A stretch of DNA of 28,586 nucleotides from JBBQVS01 sp038211295 (GCA_038211295.1 JBBQVS010000051.1:1-28586), one strand, 5' to 3'. Numbered from the stretch's first letter, positions 21,151-28,586 are shown. Made by a program: numbers and translations. Notes: generated by a model from the sequence alone, not told the origin.

Positions 21151-22422
21151 TTATAATGCGAGGTCGCCCGTGCGTCTAATGCGGGGGCGACGCGACCTAT
21201 CAGCGACGTAGTTGGGATACTTGCGCTCAACACGCCATTGTAGACGCCGCTCTTTTGCTTCGAGAAACTCTAGCGAGAGACGATGATAAATTTCTTCCCA
21301 CTGATCGAGTACCTGAACACGGTCATGTTTCGCGATGATTTTCAGGCTCTCTGCCCCCATGCGTGCGCGTAGTGCCGCATCGCCCAGCAAAACATCCATG
21401 TAGTGCGCCATCTCTTCACTATTGCCTCCTCTAAAGAGGAACCCGTTCTTGTCGTGATGCACAAGTTCTGGCAATGCATATGCGTTCGCGGCGACGACGG
21501 GAAGCCCACAGGCCATCGCCTCCATTGTGGCGAGGCTTTGCAGGTCGGCCTCGGACGGAATAACAAAGATGTCTGCGGAACGGCGGAGCGCGAGCAGGTC
21601 GGCGTCGCGCACATAGCCGAGGAAGCTTACACGATCCTCAAGGTGTAATTGCGCGACCTGTGCGCGTAGGTCTGGCTCTGCTGGCCCCGTACTTACAAGC
21701 GCGATATGGGCATTGCTCCGCATCTTCGCAACAGCATCGATCAGCACATTAACGCGCTTCTCTTCGCTCAAACGGTTGATGTGTAGCACAAGCTGTCTAT
21801 CATTGGGCAGGTTGAAGCTTTGGCGAATAAAGGGGTCGCGCTCGCCGGGAGCGAATTTGGTCAGGTCTATACCGTTAGAAATGGCCTTAGCGGGTGCGCG
21901 TAGCCCATGATCGTAGAGCAATTGAAGGGCGGTCATGGTCGGCGCGGTCACATATTCACAACGGTTACAGAAGTTGACAAGGTACGAGTAGGTTACATTG
22001 CTGAAGTATTTGCCAATCAACGGATCCGAGGTCAACGAGCGACTCAGATTGATGGGGAGATAATGGTTTGTCGCGATAACCGGCTTGCGAAGACCGCCGG
22101 CAAGTATCTGCGCGATATTGCCCAGCACAACAGGCGAGTGAATATGAATGATATCCGGCTCACTCTTCTTAATCAAGTTACGCACCGGCATAAACGGCAA
22201 AAATGGAATACGAAGCTCTTTGTAGGAAGGCCACTCGAAAGAAGAGAAGCGATAGACACGCACACCCCCTTCCAGACGACGCGCGTCACGCATACCGTAG
22301 CTCGGAGCCACAACCCATACCTGATGTCCGCGCCCTACCAGATCAATGGCGAGGTTGTGCGTAACGGTTGGAACACCGCCAATCATCGGGGGGTACTGAT
22401 CTGTCACAATCATAATATGCAT
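21151..22422 (-). CDS. GT4 family glycosyltransferase
   Basis: This 423-residue GT-B glycosyltransferase starts MHIMIVTDQYPPMIGGVPTV, an N-terminal acceptor domain with the GG loop. IIHIHSPVVLG near 92, INRLSEEKRVNVLI near 215 and FLGYVRDADLLALRRSADIF near 268 follow. The donor motif reads ADLQSLATMEAMACGLPVV, so the first acid of the EX7E motif is Asp. Similar proteins transfer glucose or mannose to diacylglycerol or other lipids; the acceptor here is not known. A basic C-terminal tail (RRPRIRR) may help membrane binding. It is a single leftward gene next to the REP-like cluster upstream. Confidence 0.85.
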   Translation of the reverse strand: MHIMIVTDQYPPMIGGVPTVTHNLAIDLVGRGHQVWVVAPSYGMRDARRLEGGVRVYRFSSFEWPSYKELRIPFLPFMPVRNLIKKSEPDIIHIHSPVVLGNIAQILAGGLRKPVIATNHYLPINLSRSLTSDPLIGKYFSNVTYSYLVNFCNRCEYVTAPTMTALQLLYDHGLRAPAKAISNGIDLTKFAPGERDPFIRQSFNLPNDRQLVLHINRLSEEKRVNVLIDAVAKMRSNAHIALVSTGPAEPDLRAQVAQLHLEDRVSFLGYVRDADLLALRRSADIFVIPSEADLQSLATMEAMACGLPVVAANAYALPELVHHDKNGFLFRGGNSEEMAHYMDVLLGDAALRARMGAESLKIIAKHDRVQVLDQWEEIYHRLSLEFLEAKERRLQWRVERKYPNYVADRSRRPRIRRTGDLAL

Positions 22423-22517
22423 AACTATCGCTCACTTTTGCTAAAAATACATACCAATGTGGGCATGATAGACCACACCTATTATGTAGCCAATCGACAT
22501 ATTGTGGTTATACCGTG

Positions 22518-22645
22518 AGGGTCTCCCCTACATGTTTCAGGGAGCTTCAGAGGGTTTCAGAGAGTTTCAGAGAGTTTCAGAGAGTTTCAGGGAGACCGCA
22601 AGGGTCTCCCCTACATGTTTCAGGGAGACCGCAAGGGTCTCCCCT
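22518..22645. repeat. REP-like palindromes with a 10-bp tandem repeat
   Basis: Two full copies of the palindrome GGGAGACC-GCAAG-GGTCTCCC (22590-22610 and 22623-22643) and one half copy (GGGTCTCCCC near 22519) are joined by CTACATGTTTCAGGGAG. Between the half copy and the first full copy are six 10-bp units (22535-22594, consensus TTTCAGAGAG, three exact). The cluster lies between the end of rplY and the start of the GT4 gene. The form is that of short intergenic REP-type repeats expanded by slippage. Confidence 0.7.
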
Positions 22646-22663
22646 TGACTACGATGTACACCC

Positions 22664-23302
22664 TTATGACTCGGCAGGCGTCTCTGTTGGTGCTGTCGCT
22701 GGTGTGGCGACCTCGACGGCGGCGTTGGCTTCCGCGACCTCGGCGCGTGTCGAGGCGACCTTCGCGATTAGCTCAGCAGGGTCGGTTATCAGCGTAAAGC
22801 CCTCTGGCAACTTCACATCGCGGGCGTGTAGAACGCCGTCGATCTCTACAAGTGATGAGATATCGACATCGACGTTATCCACGATGTTTGATGCCATACA
22901 TTCAATTTCCAGTGACTCGACCAGATGCAGCAGCACGCCACCATCGTTTTTCACGGCGGACGACTCACCCACAAAGTTCAAAGGCACTTTCATCGTGATA
23001 CGCTCGTTCAAGTTCACACGCGAAAAGTCCACATGAATAATCTTGCCCGACTTGGGAGCGTGTTCAACGTGGCGGATAAGAGCCGTGAGCGTTGTTCTAT
23101 CAGGCATTGTGAGCGTCAGGATGCTGGTCGAATGGTGTGCGCGGCGCAGACGGTCAAACAAGACCTCATCGATCTGGACGGCCTGCGATGGCTCGTTATG
23201 GCCTGTGATGTTCGCAGGAATAATGCCTGCTCTTCTGAGTTTCTTGGTTGCCTTGCCCATCATATCACGTGGAGCTATTGGCAATTCTACTTTCTCTGCC
23301 AT
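22664..23302 (-). CDS. rplY: 50S ribosomal protein L25, CTC form
   Basis: This 212-residue protein has the L25 domain (about 1-95; LPIAPRDMMGKATKKLRRAG, GHNEPSQAVQIDE, GKIIHVDFSRVN) that binds 5S rRNA. The second CTC-type beta domain (about 96-185; KVPLNFVGES, ARDVKLPEGF) follows, then an Ala/Glu/Pro/Thr-rich tail. The long form is usual in Gram-positives and Chloroflexota, where ctc is often stress-induced. RBS-like AAAGAGGAA lies upstream. It has its own promoter and an inverted repeat over the -10 (23325-23368 region). The usual partner pth is not adjacent. Confidence 0.93.
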   Translation of the reverse strand: MAEKVELPIAPRDMMGKATKKLRRAGIIPANITGHNEPSQAVQIDEVLFDRLRRAHHSTSILTLTMPDRTTLTALIRHVEHAPKSGKIIHVDFSRVNLNERITMKVPLNFVGESSAVKNDGGVLLHLVESLEIECMASNIVDNVDVDISSLVEIDGVLHARDVKLPEGFTLITDPAELIAKVASTRAEVAEANAAVEVATPATAPTETPAES

Positions 23303-23338
23303 GTCTAAGTATTCCTCTTTCTAACAAACTAACAAGTA

Positions 23339-23368
23339 GGGAAAGTATACACCTTTCCCGTTTTTACG
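23339..23368 (-). promoter_or_regulatory. Promoter of rplY with overlapping inverted repeat
   Basis: Read leftwards, TATACT (23349-23344) is the -10 with a weak TTGCGT -35 16 bases upstream. The perfect dyad GGGAAAG-N7-CTTTCCC (23339-23345 and 23353-23359) covers the -10, which lies mostly in its centre. This suggests an operator for a repressor of rplY, though a weak terminator for polX cannot be ruled out. Confidence 0.4.
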
Positions 23369-23437
23369 CAAAGGGGTATTGGGCCACTCTTTCCAGCTAT
23401 CTCTGCAATACACACGTTCTGTAACGCCTGTTCGCTT

Positions 23438-25216
23438 CTATTGCTTCTGGTGGGCCACTCTTTTTGCTCTTCTGGTGCGGAAAAATTCGCGGAGCGCGTT
23501 GATTTCCAGCGTGTTTGGCACATCACTGGCGCGTAACCATCCCTTGCGTGCAATTCCTATACCATAACGCATTACGTCCAATCCTGCAAGTACGTGTGCG
23601 TCCGGGTCAATCGGAATACACACGCCTTTATCGCGTGCCTTCCGCACAAGCCGCCAATCCAGATCGAGACGCGACGGGTGCGCGTTGATCTCGATACACA
23701 CATCATGTGCCGCTGCCGCGTCAATCACGGCTTCCATGTCCAACGCATACCCTGCCCTGCCCAGCAGAATACGCCCCGTAGAATGCCCAATAATGTCCAC
23801 ATACGGGTTGGCGATGGCGCGTAGCATTCGTTGCGTCTGCTCCTCCGCCGATAGCGTGAAATTGCTGTGAATCGAAGCGACGACGAAATCAAGACTCGCC
23901 AGCGTCTCATCGTCAAAATCCAGCGCACCATCGCGCAAAATATCGCACTCCGAGCCTTTGAGAATTACAAAGCGGCCCGCGAACTCTGCGTTCAAACGGT
24001 CAATCTCCTCGCCCTGTTTGTGGAGCCGCTCCTCGTTCAATCCGTTCGCATACGCCGCCAGCTTGCTGTGATCGGTCAGGCCAAGATAGCTGTACCCGCG
24101 CTCGATACATGCCTCCGCCATCTCGCGAATCGTGTTTTGTCCGTCGCTCCAGACCGAGTGCGCGTGTAGGATACCGCGTATATCGCTCGCCTGCACCAAC
24201 TTTGGCAGTGTGTGCTGCGCTGCCGCCTCAATCTCGCCCATGTCCTCGCGCAACTCTGGCTCTACGTACTCCATACCCAGTGCGGCGTAAAACTCGGTCT
24301 CGTCCTTACATGGTATAAGCTCCCCCGTCGCGTCTTTGCCTTTGAACAATCCGTAATCGTTGATGGTGAGGTTCATGCTGAGCGCACGGCGGCGCAACGG
24401 AATGTGGTGTTCGCGCGAACCCGTGAAGTGATGCAAGGTATAGGGAAACTGGCTATCGTTGACGAGCCGTAGGTCCATCGCGATGCCGCTTCCCAGTACA
24501 ACGCTTGACTTTGTTGTTCCCTTGCCTGTGATTGCCTGTATGGAAGGTTGTTGCGTGAAAAAATCCATGATCGCGCTTCGTACTTCGTCGCTGGCATCGT
24601 CCGCGACACTCAACACCATATCGATATCCTTGACCGTTTCGCGCCGCCGCCGCAGACTTCCCGCGACCTGTAGACGCACGACACCCGGCAGCGTGGCAAG
24701 GGCGGCCCGTATCTGCTCCGCCTCTTCTTCCGCGACTGGATAGAGGAAACGACCCGCGTGTTGCGTTAGTAGATCGATGCCTTGCAGTATCTTCTCCTGT
24801 GTCTTCTTGCCGAAACCGGGCAGGTGCGCCACTTTGTCGTCTTTGCACGCTTGCTCCAGTTCAGCGATGCTCGTGACATGCAGTTGCTCGTAAACCGCAT
24901 TGATTTTCTTCGGCCCCAGACCCGCGATGCGTAACATATCCAGTTTGACCGTCGGCGTGTTGGCGCGTAACTCGTCGTAAAAAGCGATGTGTCCCGTCTC
25001 GACGGCCTCTTCAATCCGCTTGATCGTACCAGGCCCCAGACCCGACGTACCTTTGAGCTTGTTTTCATGCACAAGGGTGGCTATGTCACCATCGAGCGAA
25101 CCGAGGGCGCGGGCCGCGTTCTCATACGCCCGCACCTCGAAGATGCTGCTCTTTTCTTTGAGCGCGAGCAGAGTGGCAATCTCTTCAAACTGGTTGATGA
25201 TCTGATGTTTATCCAT
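23438..25216 (-). CDS. polX: DNA polymerase/3'-5' exonuclease PolX (PHP type)
   Basis: This 592-residue family X polymerase has an N-terminal 8-kDa-like helical domain and helix-hairpin-helix motifs (GLGPGT near 59, GLGPKK near 99, GFGKKT near 134). The nucleotidyltransferase domain has GSLRR (187), catalytic DIDM (D198, D200) and MDLR (D248). A C-terminal PHP domain carries metal ligands HAHS (351-353) and TDHS (382-383), typical of the bacterial proofreading/AP-endonuclease form. It acts in gap filling and base excision repair. The start has GAGG five bases upstream. It follows a small Cys-containing protein gene by 34 bases, probably as one transcript. Confidence 0.95.
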   Translation of the reverse strand: MDKHQIINQFEEIATLLALKEKSSIFEVRAYENAARALGSLDGDIATLVHENKLKGTSGLGPGTIKRIEEAVETGHIAFYDELRANTPTVKLDMLRIAGLGPKKINAVYEQLHVTSIAELEQACKDDKVAHLPGFGKKTQEKILQGIDLLTQHAGRFLYPVAEEEAEQIRAALATLPGVVRLQVAGSLRRRRETVKDIDMVLSVADDASDEVRSAIMDFFTQQPSIQAITGKGTTKSSVVLGSGIAMDLRLVNDSQFPYTLHHFTGSREHHIPLRRRALSMNLTINDYGLFKGKDATGELIPCKDETEFYAALGMEYVEPELREDMGEIEAAAQHTLPKLVQASDIRGILHAHSVWSDGQNTIREMAEACIERGYSYLGLTDHSKLAAYANGLNEERLHKQGEEIDRLNAEFAGRFVILKGSECDILRDGALDFDDETLASLDFVVASIHSNFTLSAEEQTQRMLRAIANPYVDIIGHSTGRILLGRAGYALDMEAVIDAAAAHDVCIEINAHPSRLDLDWRLVRKARDKGVCIPIDPDAHVLAGLDVMRYGIGIARKGWLRASDVPNTLEINALREFFRTRRAKRVAHQKQ

Positions 25217-25250
25217 GAAAACCTCACAGGTCAGGTCAAACTACATAAAA

Positions 25251-25718
25251 CTATGTCAAACGCAGAGCAAAAAATTCGGGCGGGTGCGTCGTGACCTCAA
25301 ACGGGTTGCGCCCCTTGAGGTCGCGGTTAAGATAGCGTTTACAGTCAAAATGCACCACGAGCCAGCAATATAGCTCGGTGGCAATAAATACCGCATCCCA
25401 GGGCTTCTCGTCCTCCAGAGCCAAAACGCGGTTGCAGACAAAGCAGCGTGCGACACCTGCCACGACTGCCTGCTCGAACCACTGGTACACAAATTGGTGC
25501 ATGTCATCCAGCAGCATCATGTCCAGGCTCTCTTCAGGATAGCCGAATAGCACGGGGTCTGGACATTCGCGGAAGTCAGAGCTGACGCGACTAAGCGCGA
25601 CAATCGGAGCCTTCACCGTTATCTTGATTTCGTCCTCTTCGCCATCACTCGATGCAAGCACGGCATCGGTGAGAAGCAACCCTTCACGTGCAAACCAGGA
25701 GAGCAATTCGTTTCGCAT
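25251..25718 (-). CDS. Hypothetical protein with a possible metal-binding CX2C motif
   Basis: I do not recognise this 155-residue protein. Visible features are RCFVCNRVLALEDEKPWDAV (C92, C95) and YCWLVVHFDCKRYLNRDLKG (C118, H123, C126). Together they could form a zinc site. Aromatic residues are abundant (HQFVYQWFEQ). It has no signal or membrane helix. It is the gene before polX, 34 bases apart, so it may be linked to repair. It probably starts near its promoter without a long leader: a TGG-TAAAAT box ends six bases before the ATG, while GGGGGT there might serve as a ribosome binding site. Confidence 0.75.
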   Translation of the reverse strand: MRNELLSWFAREGLLLTDAVLASSDGEEDEIKITVKAPIVALSRVSSDFRECPDPVLFGYPEESLDMMLLDDMHQFVYQWFEQAVVAGVARCFVCNRVLALEDEKPWDAVFIATELYCWLVVHFDCKRYLNRDLKGRNPFEVTTHPPEFFALRLT

Positions 25719-25724
25719 ACCCCC

Positions 25725-25733
25725 ATTTTACCA
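25725..25733 (-). promoter_or_regulatory. Extended -10 promoter of the 155-aa/polX unit
   Basis: Read leftwards the sequence is TGG-TAAAAT, ending six bases before the ATG at 25718. This suggests transcription from or near the start codon (leaderless). No clear -35 is visible at the usual distance. Confidence 0.4.
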
Positions 25734-25759
25734 TGCTGTGTACAGTGTTTAGTCAGTTG

Positions 25760-25828
25760 AGGGCATGGCGCGGGCAAGACGTGCCACTACTATATACCAA
25801 CACGCGCCGCCTCGCCGCGCCATGCCCT
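25760..25828. terminator. 14-bp inverted repeat after mazG, long loop
   Basis: AGGGCATGGCGCGG (25760-25773) pairs perfectly with CCGCGCCATGCCCT (25815-25828), leaving a 41-base loop. It lies just after the mazG stop and before the promoter of the next leftward gene. The GCATGGCG core resembles the stem at 21102-21148. There is no T-run. Confidence 0.45.
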
Positions 25829-25833
25829 ATTGC

Positions 25834-27357
25834 TTATAGGGTCGCCTTTGTGTTTTGCCACAACGCGAGCCACTCTTGCGTGCTTAACGACGATGGTTCG
25901 CGGCTCTGATCGCGCAAGGTCTCTTCCATTGCCTGAAAGCGACCCCGAAACTTGCGGTTTGCCTTGCGTAGTGCCTCTTCCGCGTCGAACTTATAGGAAC
26001 GGGCCAGGCGCGCGACTATGTAGAGCAGGTCGCCCAACTCTTCTAACTCCTGTTCGGGTGTAGTAGCTTCGCGCAACTCCCGTAGCTCCTCTTGCAGTTT
26101 TTCGTACACATCTTCGCGTGCCGCGTAGTCAAAACCGACTTTCGCGGCGCGTTTCTGGTATTCTTGCGCGATGGTCAGCGCGGGCGAGGCTTGCGGCACG
26201 CCATCAAGGACACTCTCCTTTTGCACATCTTTGCCTGCTTGAACACGCTCCTCTCGTTTGATTGCCTCCCAGTTCTGCACAACCTGTGTCGCGCCGCTTA
26301 CCTCGACATCGCCAAAGATATGCGGGTGCCGCCGAATCATCTTTGCGCTGATATGCTCGTAGATATCTCCAAGCGCGAACGTTCCCTCCTGACGCGCGAT
26401 TTCGGCGTGCAGGTACACTTGAAGCAGCAGGTCGCCCAGTTCTTCCGCGAGCTTGTCCATGTCGTTTTCTTCGAGTGCCTCAACAACCTCATAAGTCTCT
26501 TCGATGACGTAGCGTGTAAGCGTCTGATGCGTCTGGGCGCGATCCCAGGGACACCCATCGGGGTCACGACGCAGGCGCATGATGAGGTAGCGCAGAGTTT
26601 CGGGCAGGCGCAAAGCATGCATCGCGCCAACGGGCGGCACATAGAGCGTACTCAGGTGGTTGGCATATGTATTGCGGTCAAGCTGGTATAATGGTAGCTC
26701 AATCACGGTTTCGTCAATGCTTGCATCGGTTGTGTTGACACCCGCGGCCCGCACCAACTTCACGAGCCACTCGTCGGGATAACACTCGCTCAGAGCCAGT
26801 TTGACCTCGCTTGCGAGCCGCCGATTATACACCTGCGTCACCAGCAGAGGAATCGTGGGAACAACCTTGCCCGCGATCTCGTCGGCCCGCAAGCCTGCCA
26901 GCGTAGTCGCGTCGATGAGTTGTGTGCCAGCGTCGAACGGGTCCAGGCCAACAGCGGTACAGACCGGCTCAATAAAGGAAAGACCCGCGACAATCGTCGT
27001 ACTCAATTCACGTTCCCGCGCCAACCGTAGCACAAGCTGCACCGACAACTCGCCAATCAACGGATGCCCAGGTACGCCATACACGATTGGACGTTGTGCC
27101 GCGAGGCCACATACTTCTTCCGCAATCTGCTGATAGAGCGTACTCCAATTGACCGACTCTTCATAAAAGTGATCGAACGAAATAATTTCAAGGGTCGGCA
27201 TGGCAGTTACGAGTTGCTCAACCGTCGGATGAATAACTGTCCGAAAATAGACTGTCTGGTGCTGTTCCGCCGCCTGTGTTAGTATCGCGCGTGCCTGTAC
27301 TGTCAGGTCGCCTATATCGCCAGGGCCGAGGCCCAGAATAGTGATCGCTGCCGTCAT
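25834..27357 (-). CDS. mazG: YabN-like fusion: tetrapyrrole-methylase-like domain plus MazG
   Basis: The N-terminal half (about 1-225) is a SAM-dependent tetrapyrrole-methylase fold (ITILGLGPGDIGDLTVQARA near the start, YGVPGHPLIGE near 100). The C-terminal half has two MazG NTP-pyrophosphohydrolase modules. The first is DGCPWDRAQTHQTLTRYVIE with EETYEVVEALEEND and EELGDLLLQV; the second is VGFDYAAREDVYEKLQEELR with EELGDLLYIV. The EEXXE and EXXD metal motifs are intact. B. subtilis YabN has the same layout and clears non-canonical or toxic NTPs. The start is taken at ATG 27357, which has GGAG at good distance; a frame from 27369 is four residues longer but lacks a ribosome binding site at proper spacing. 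Confidence 0.93.
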   Translation of the reverse strand: MTAAITILGLGPGDIGDLTVQARAILTQAAEQHQTVYFRTVIHPTVEQLVTAMPTLEIISFDHFYEESVNWSTLYQQIAEEVCGLAAQRPIVYGVPGHPLIGELSVQLVLRLARERELSTTIVAGLSFIEPVCTAVGLDPFDAGTQLIDATTLAGLRADEIAGKVVPTIPLLVTQVYNRRLASEVKLALSECYPDEWLVKLVRAAGVNTTDASIDETVIELPLYQLDRNTYANHLSTLYVPPVGAMHALRLPETLRYLIMRLRRDPDGCPWDRAQTHQTLTRYVIEETYEVVEALEENDMDKLAEELGDLLLQVYLHAEIARQEGTFALGDIYEHISAKMIRRHPHIFGDVEVSGATQVVQNWEAIKREERVQAGKDVQKESVLDGVPQASPALTIAQEYQKRAAKVGFDYAAREDVYEKLQEELRELREATTPEQELEELGDLLYIVARLARSYKFDAEEALRKANRKFRGRFQAMEETLRDQSREPSSLSTQEWLALWQNTKATL

Positions 27358-27394
27358 AACTGCTCCCATTGCTACAAAAAATTCTCCTGACTAC

Positions 27395-27403
27395 ATAATA
27401 GCA
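27395..27403 (-). promoter_or_regulatory. Extended -10 promoter of mazG
   Basis: Read leftwards the sequence is TGC-TATTAT, 37 bases before ATG 27357. No good -35 is visible, as with other promoters here that rely on TGn. Confidence 0.4.
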
Positions 27404-27440
27404 CGGGACACGGAGGGCGCGAGAACTCCAAGAACTCGTA

Positions 27441-27449
27441 TGGTATAAT
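27441..27449 (+). promoter_or_regulatory. Extended -10 promoter of the HD-domain gene
   Basis: TGG-TATAAT is a consensus extended -10, 57 bases before ATG 27507. It is divergent from the mazG promoter at 27395-27403, so the two genes share a compact intergenic region. Confidence 0.55.
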
Positions 27450-27506
27450 AGGCGTCATGGCAACCAGGCTTCACAGACACAACGAAGAGGACGGACAGAC
27501 TATACT

Positions 27507-28100
27507 ATGCCAACACGCGAAGATGCTTATAAATTCATGACAAGCCATGTTCATAACGAGGGCTTGCAAAAACATATGCTTGCGGTAGAGGTCGCGATGC
27601 GCTTTTATGCGCGGAAATATGCCGAGGACGAAGAACTCTGGGCGATAACCGGCCTGCTTCACGATAGCGATTATGAGGAGTACCCCGACCTACACGAACA
27701 CACACAGGTTGCGGCACGCTGGTTGCGCGAGAGCGAGTACGACGAACGCATTGTATACGCGATTCTCGCGCACAATGATGTTAACCTTGACCAGTACCCA
27801 CGTACTACATTACTCGCGAAGGGCCTATACGCGTGTGATGAGATGACGGGCATGATTACCACAACGGCCCTTGTGCGCCCGACAAAAAGTATTATTGGGC
27901 TGGAAGCCTCATCAGTTCGCAAAAAGATGAAGACGAAAGGCTTCGCGGCAGGAGTCAACCGTGACGATCTGGTAAACGGAGCGGCGGAACTCGGCGTTGG
28001 ATTGGATGAGCACATTACCTTTATCATCGCAGCAATGACAAGCATCGCGCCCGCGCTCGGTCTGGTGGGCATACATGAGTCGCCTACTCCCACAGTGTAA
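27507..28100 (+). CDS. HD-domain phosphohydrolase
   Basis: This 197-residue protein has the metal ligands of the HD superfamily: H23 (QKHMLAVEVAM), H52-D53 (LLHDSDYEEYP), H89 (ILAHNDV) and D111 (YACDEMTG). It is near the length of YqeK- or HDIG-type stand-alone HD proteins, and the start and length match small predicted metal-dependent phosphohydrolases. The substrate is probably a nucleotide or nucleic-acid phosphate, which cannot be narrowed from sequence alone. The C-terminal part (after 120, PTKSIIGLEASSVRKKMKTK) is basic. It has an extended -10 at 27441-27449 and precedes the Cas4-like gene by 34 bases. Confidence 0.88.
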   Translation: MPTREDAYKFMTSHVHNEGLQKHMLAVEVAMRFYARKYAEDEELWAITGLLHDSDYEEYPDLHEHTQVAARWLRESEYDERIVYAILAHNDVNLDQYPRTTLLAKGLYACDEMTGMITTTALVRPTKSIIGLEASSVRKKMKTKGFAAGVNRDDLVNGAAELGVGLDEHITFIIAAMTSIAPALGLVGIHESPTPTV

Positions 28101-28134
28101 TTGCAAGAATTGAGCAAGTAGCCAGCGAAAGACA

Positions 28135-28586
28135 ATGGAACAACGACGCGCACAACAACCACAGTATCATACTCAAGCCACACGGCTCTTTACAGCGAGC
28201 GAGATTGCGGAATTTGAACATTGTCCGCTTGTCTGGTGGTATGAACAATTCGAGCCGGCAGTGCAGGCAAACAACGAAGAGCTTTTCGCCCGCCTTGTGG
28301 AGCTTGAACACGAACACGCGACACAGGCTCCCTCGATACCAGAGTACCAGATGATCGAGCAGTTGCTGGTCAAGCGCGGAGCTTTCGATACGGCATCACA
28401 GGTTGACGCGGAAGATGAGGTCGCCGAGATCGCGGAGGAACGGGCAAGCATCCCGATGGCCAGCACGCTTACACGTCCCTTGCTCCTTGCAACACTGATT
28501 GTTTTTAGCGTTGCAGTCGTTTTGCTGCTTGTGGCTCTCGCGTTCCGTGCCGTGCTGGGGAAAGTCCTCTTTCCCGTTGGGCTGTT
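28135..28586 (+). CDS. Cas4/PD-(D/E)XK-like protein with membrane helix, 3' end cut
   Basis: The frame from ATG 28135 is open to the window edge (150 residues). Residues 16-40 (TRLFTASEIAEFEHCPLVWW) resemble the N-terminus of Cas4/RecB-type nucleases, where a Ser-Glu-Ile-x-x-Phe helix is followed by the first cluster Cys of CP. An acidic helical segment (46-106) and a strong membrane helix (about 116-137) follow, where Cas4 would normally continue with the nuclease core. The catalytic part must lie beyond the edge or be absent. No other cas gene or CRISPR array is visible. The assignment rests on one motif and is tentative. It starts 34 bases after the HD-domain gene on the same strand. Confidence 0.5.
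   Translation, partial: MEQRRAQQPQYHTQATRLFTASEIAEFEHCPLVWWYEQFEPAVQANNEELFARLVELEHEHATQAPSIPEYQMIEQLLVKRGAFDTASQVDAEDEVAEIAEERASIPMASTLTRPLLLATLIVFSVAVVLLLVALAFRAVLGKVLFPVGL

Noticed and set aside
22535..22594. Regular repeat units as a CRISPR array
   Set aside because: Units are 10 bp and directly adjacent without spacers.
22875..22883. TTATCCACG, one mismatch from a DnaA box
   Set aside because: It is inside rplY coding sequence and isolated.
26686..26694. TGG-TATAAT on the plus strand as a promoter
   Set aside because: It lies inside mazG and faces no gene on that strand.

Overview
The window looks like a piece of a Ktedonobacteria-type (Chloroflexota) chromosome. This is an inference from gene content and style: several Ser/Thr kinase-like genes, excisionase-type helix-turn-helix proteins, a CTC-type L25, a PolX with a PHP domain, a YabN-like MazG fusion, moderately GC-rich codon use with very frequent NNC-GCG codon pairs, and long hairpins at gene ends. 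No tRNA, rRNA, insertion sequence or CRISPR array was seen.

Layout. 1-1500 is an accessory-looking, partly AT-rich patch: a two-gene module cut by the left edge, a promoter-terminator unit that may encode a small RNA, more RNA hairpins, and two tandem excisionase-like genes. 1505-3918 is a tightly overlapping leftward operon (unknown 453-aa protein, RsmD, HTH protein). 4166-8335 holds membrane and envelope genes: a YihY/BrkB protein, a GT39-like glycosyltransferase, a 36-residue membrane protein and a GT4 glycosyltransferase. 8594-12483 is a rightward series: an intact Ser/Thr kinase, RidA, DnaA (without dnaN) and a HAD-IIA phosphatase. 12524-12964 is a hotdog thioesterase.

The most remarkable part is 13024-19500. 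A leftward gene encodes a degenerate (pseudo)kinase, a single membrane helix and a predicted extracytoplasmic Rieske [2Fe-2S] domain. Diverging from it is a rightward pair. The first encodes a 1180-residue protein joining a NirB/rubredoxin-reductase-like flavoprotein, an FHA domain, a two-cluster ferredoxin, two cyclic-nucleotide-binding-like domains and a DmsB/NrfC-like four-cluster ferredoxin. The second encodes a membrane protein with two HX13H helices, the pattern of a transmembrane diheme cytochrome b. I infer an undescribed signal-gated transmembrane electron-transfer system: NAD(P)H to FAD to Fe-S to heme b, perhaps to or from the Rieske domain, with phospho- and nucleotide-sensing modules built into the proteins.

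19628-21063 is a response regulator overlapping plsX. 21151-27357 is a leftward block: a GT4 glycosyltransferase, a REP-like repeat cluster, rplY/ctc, polX with a small Cys-containing partner, and mazG (YabN-like). The right end has an HD-domain hydrolase and the start of a Cas4-like gene with a membrane helix, cut by the window edge. Five gene-end positions carry long perfect inverted repeats without a U-tract, possibly the local style of terminator.
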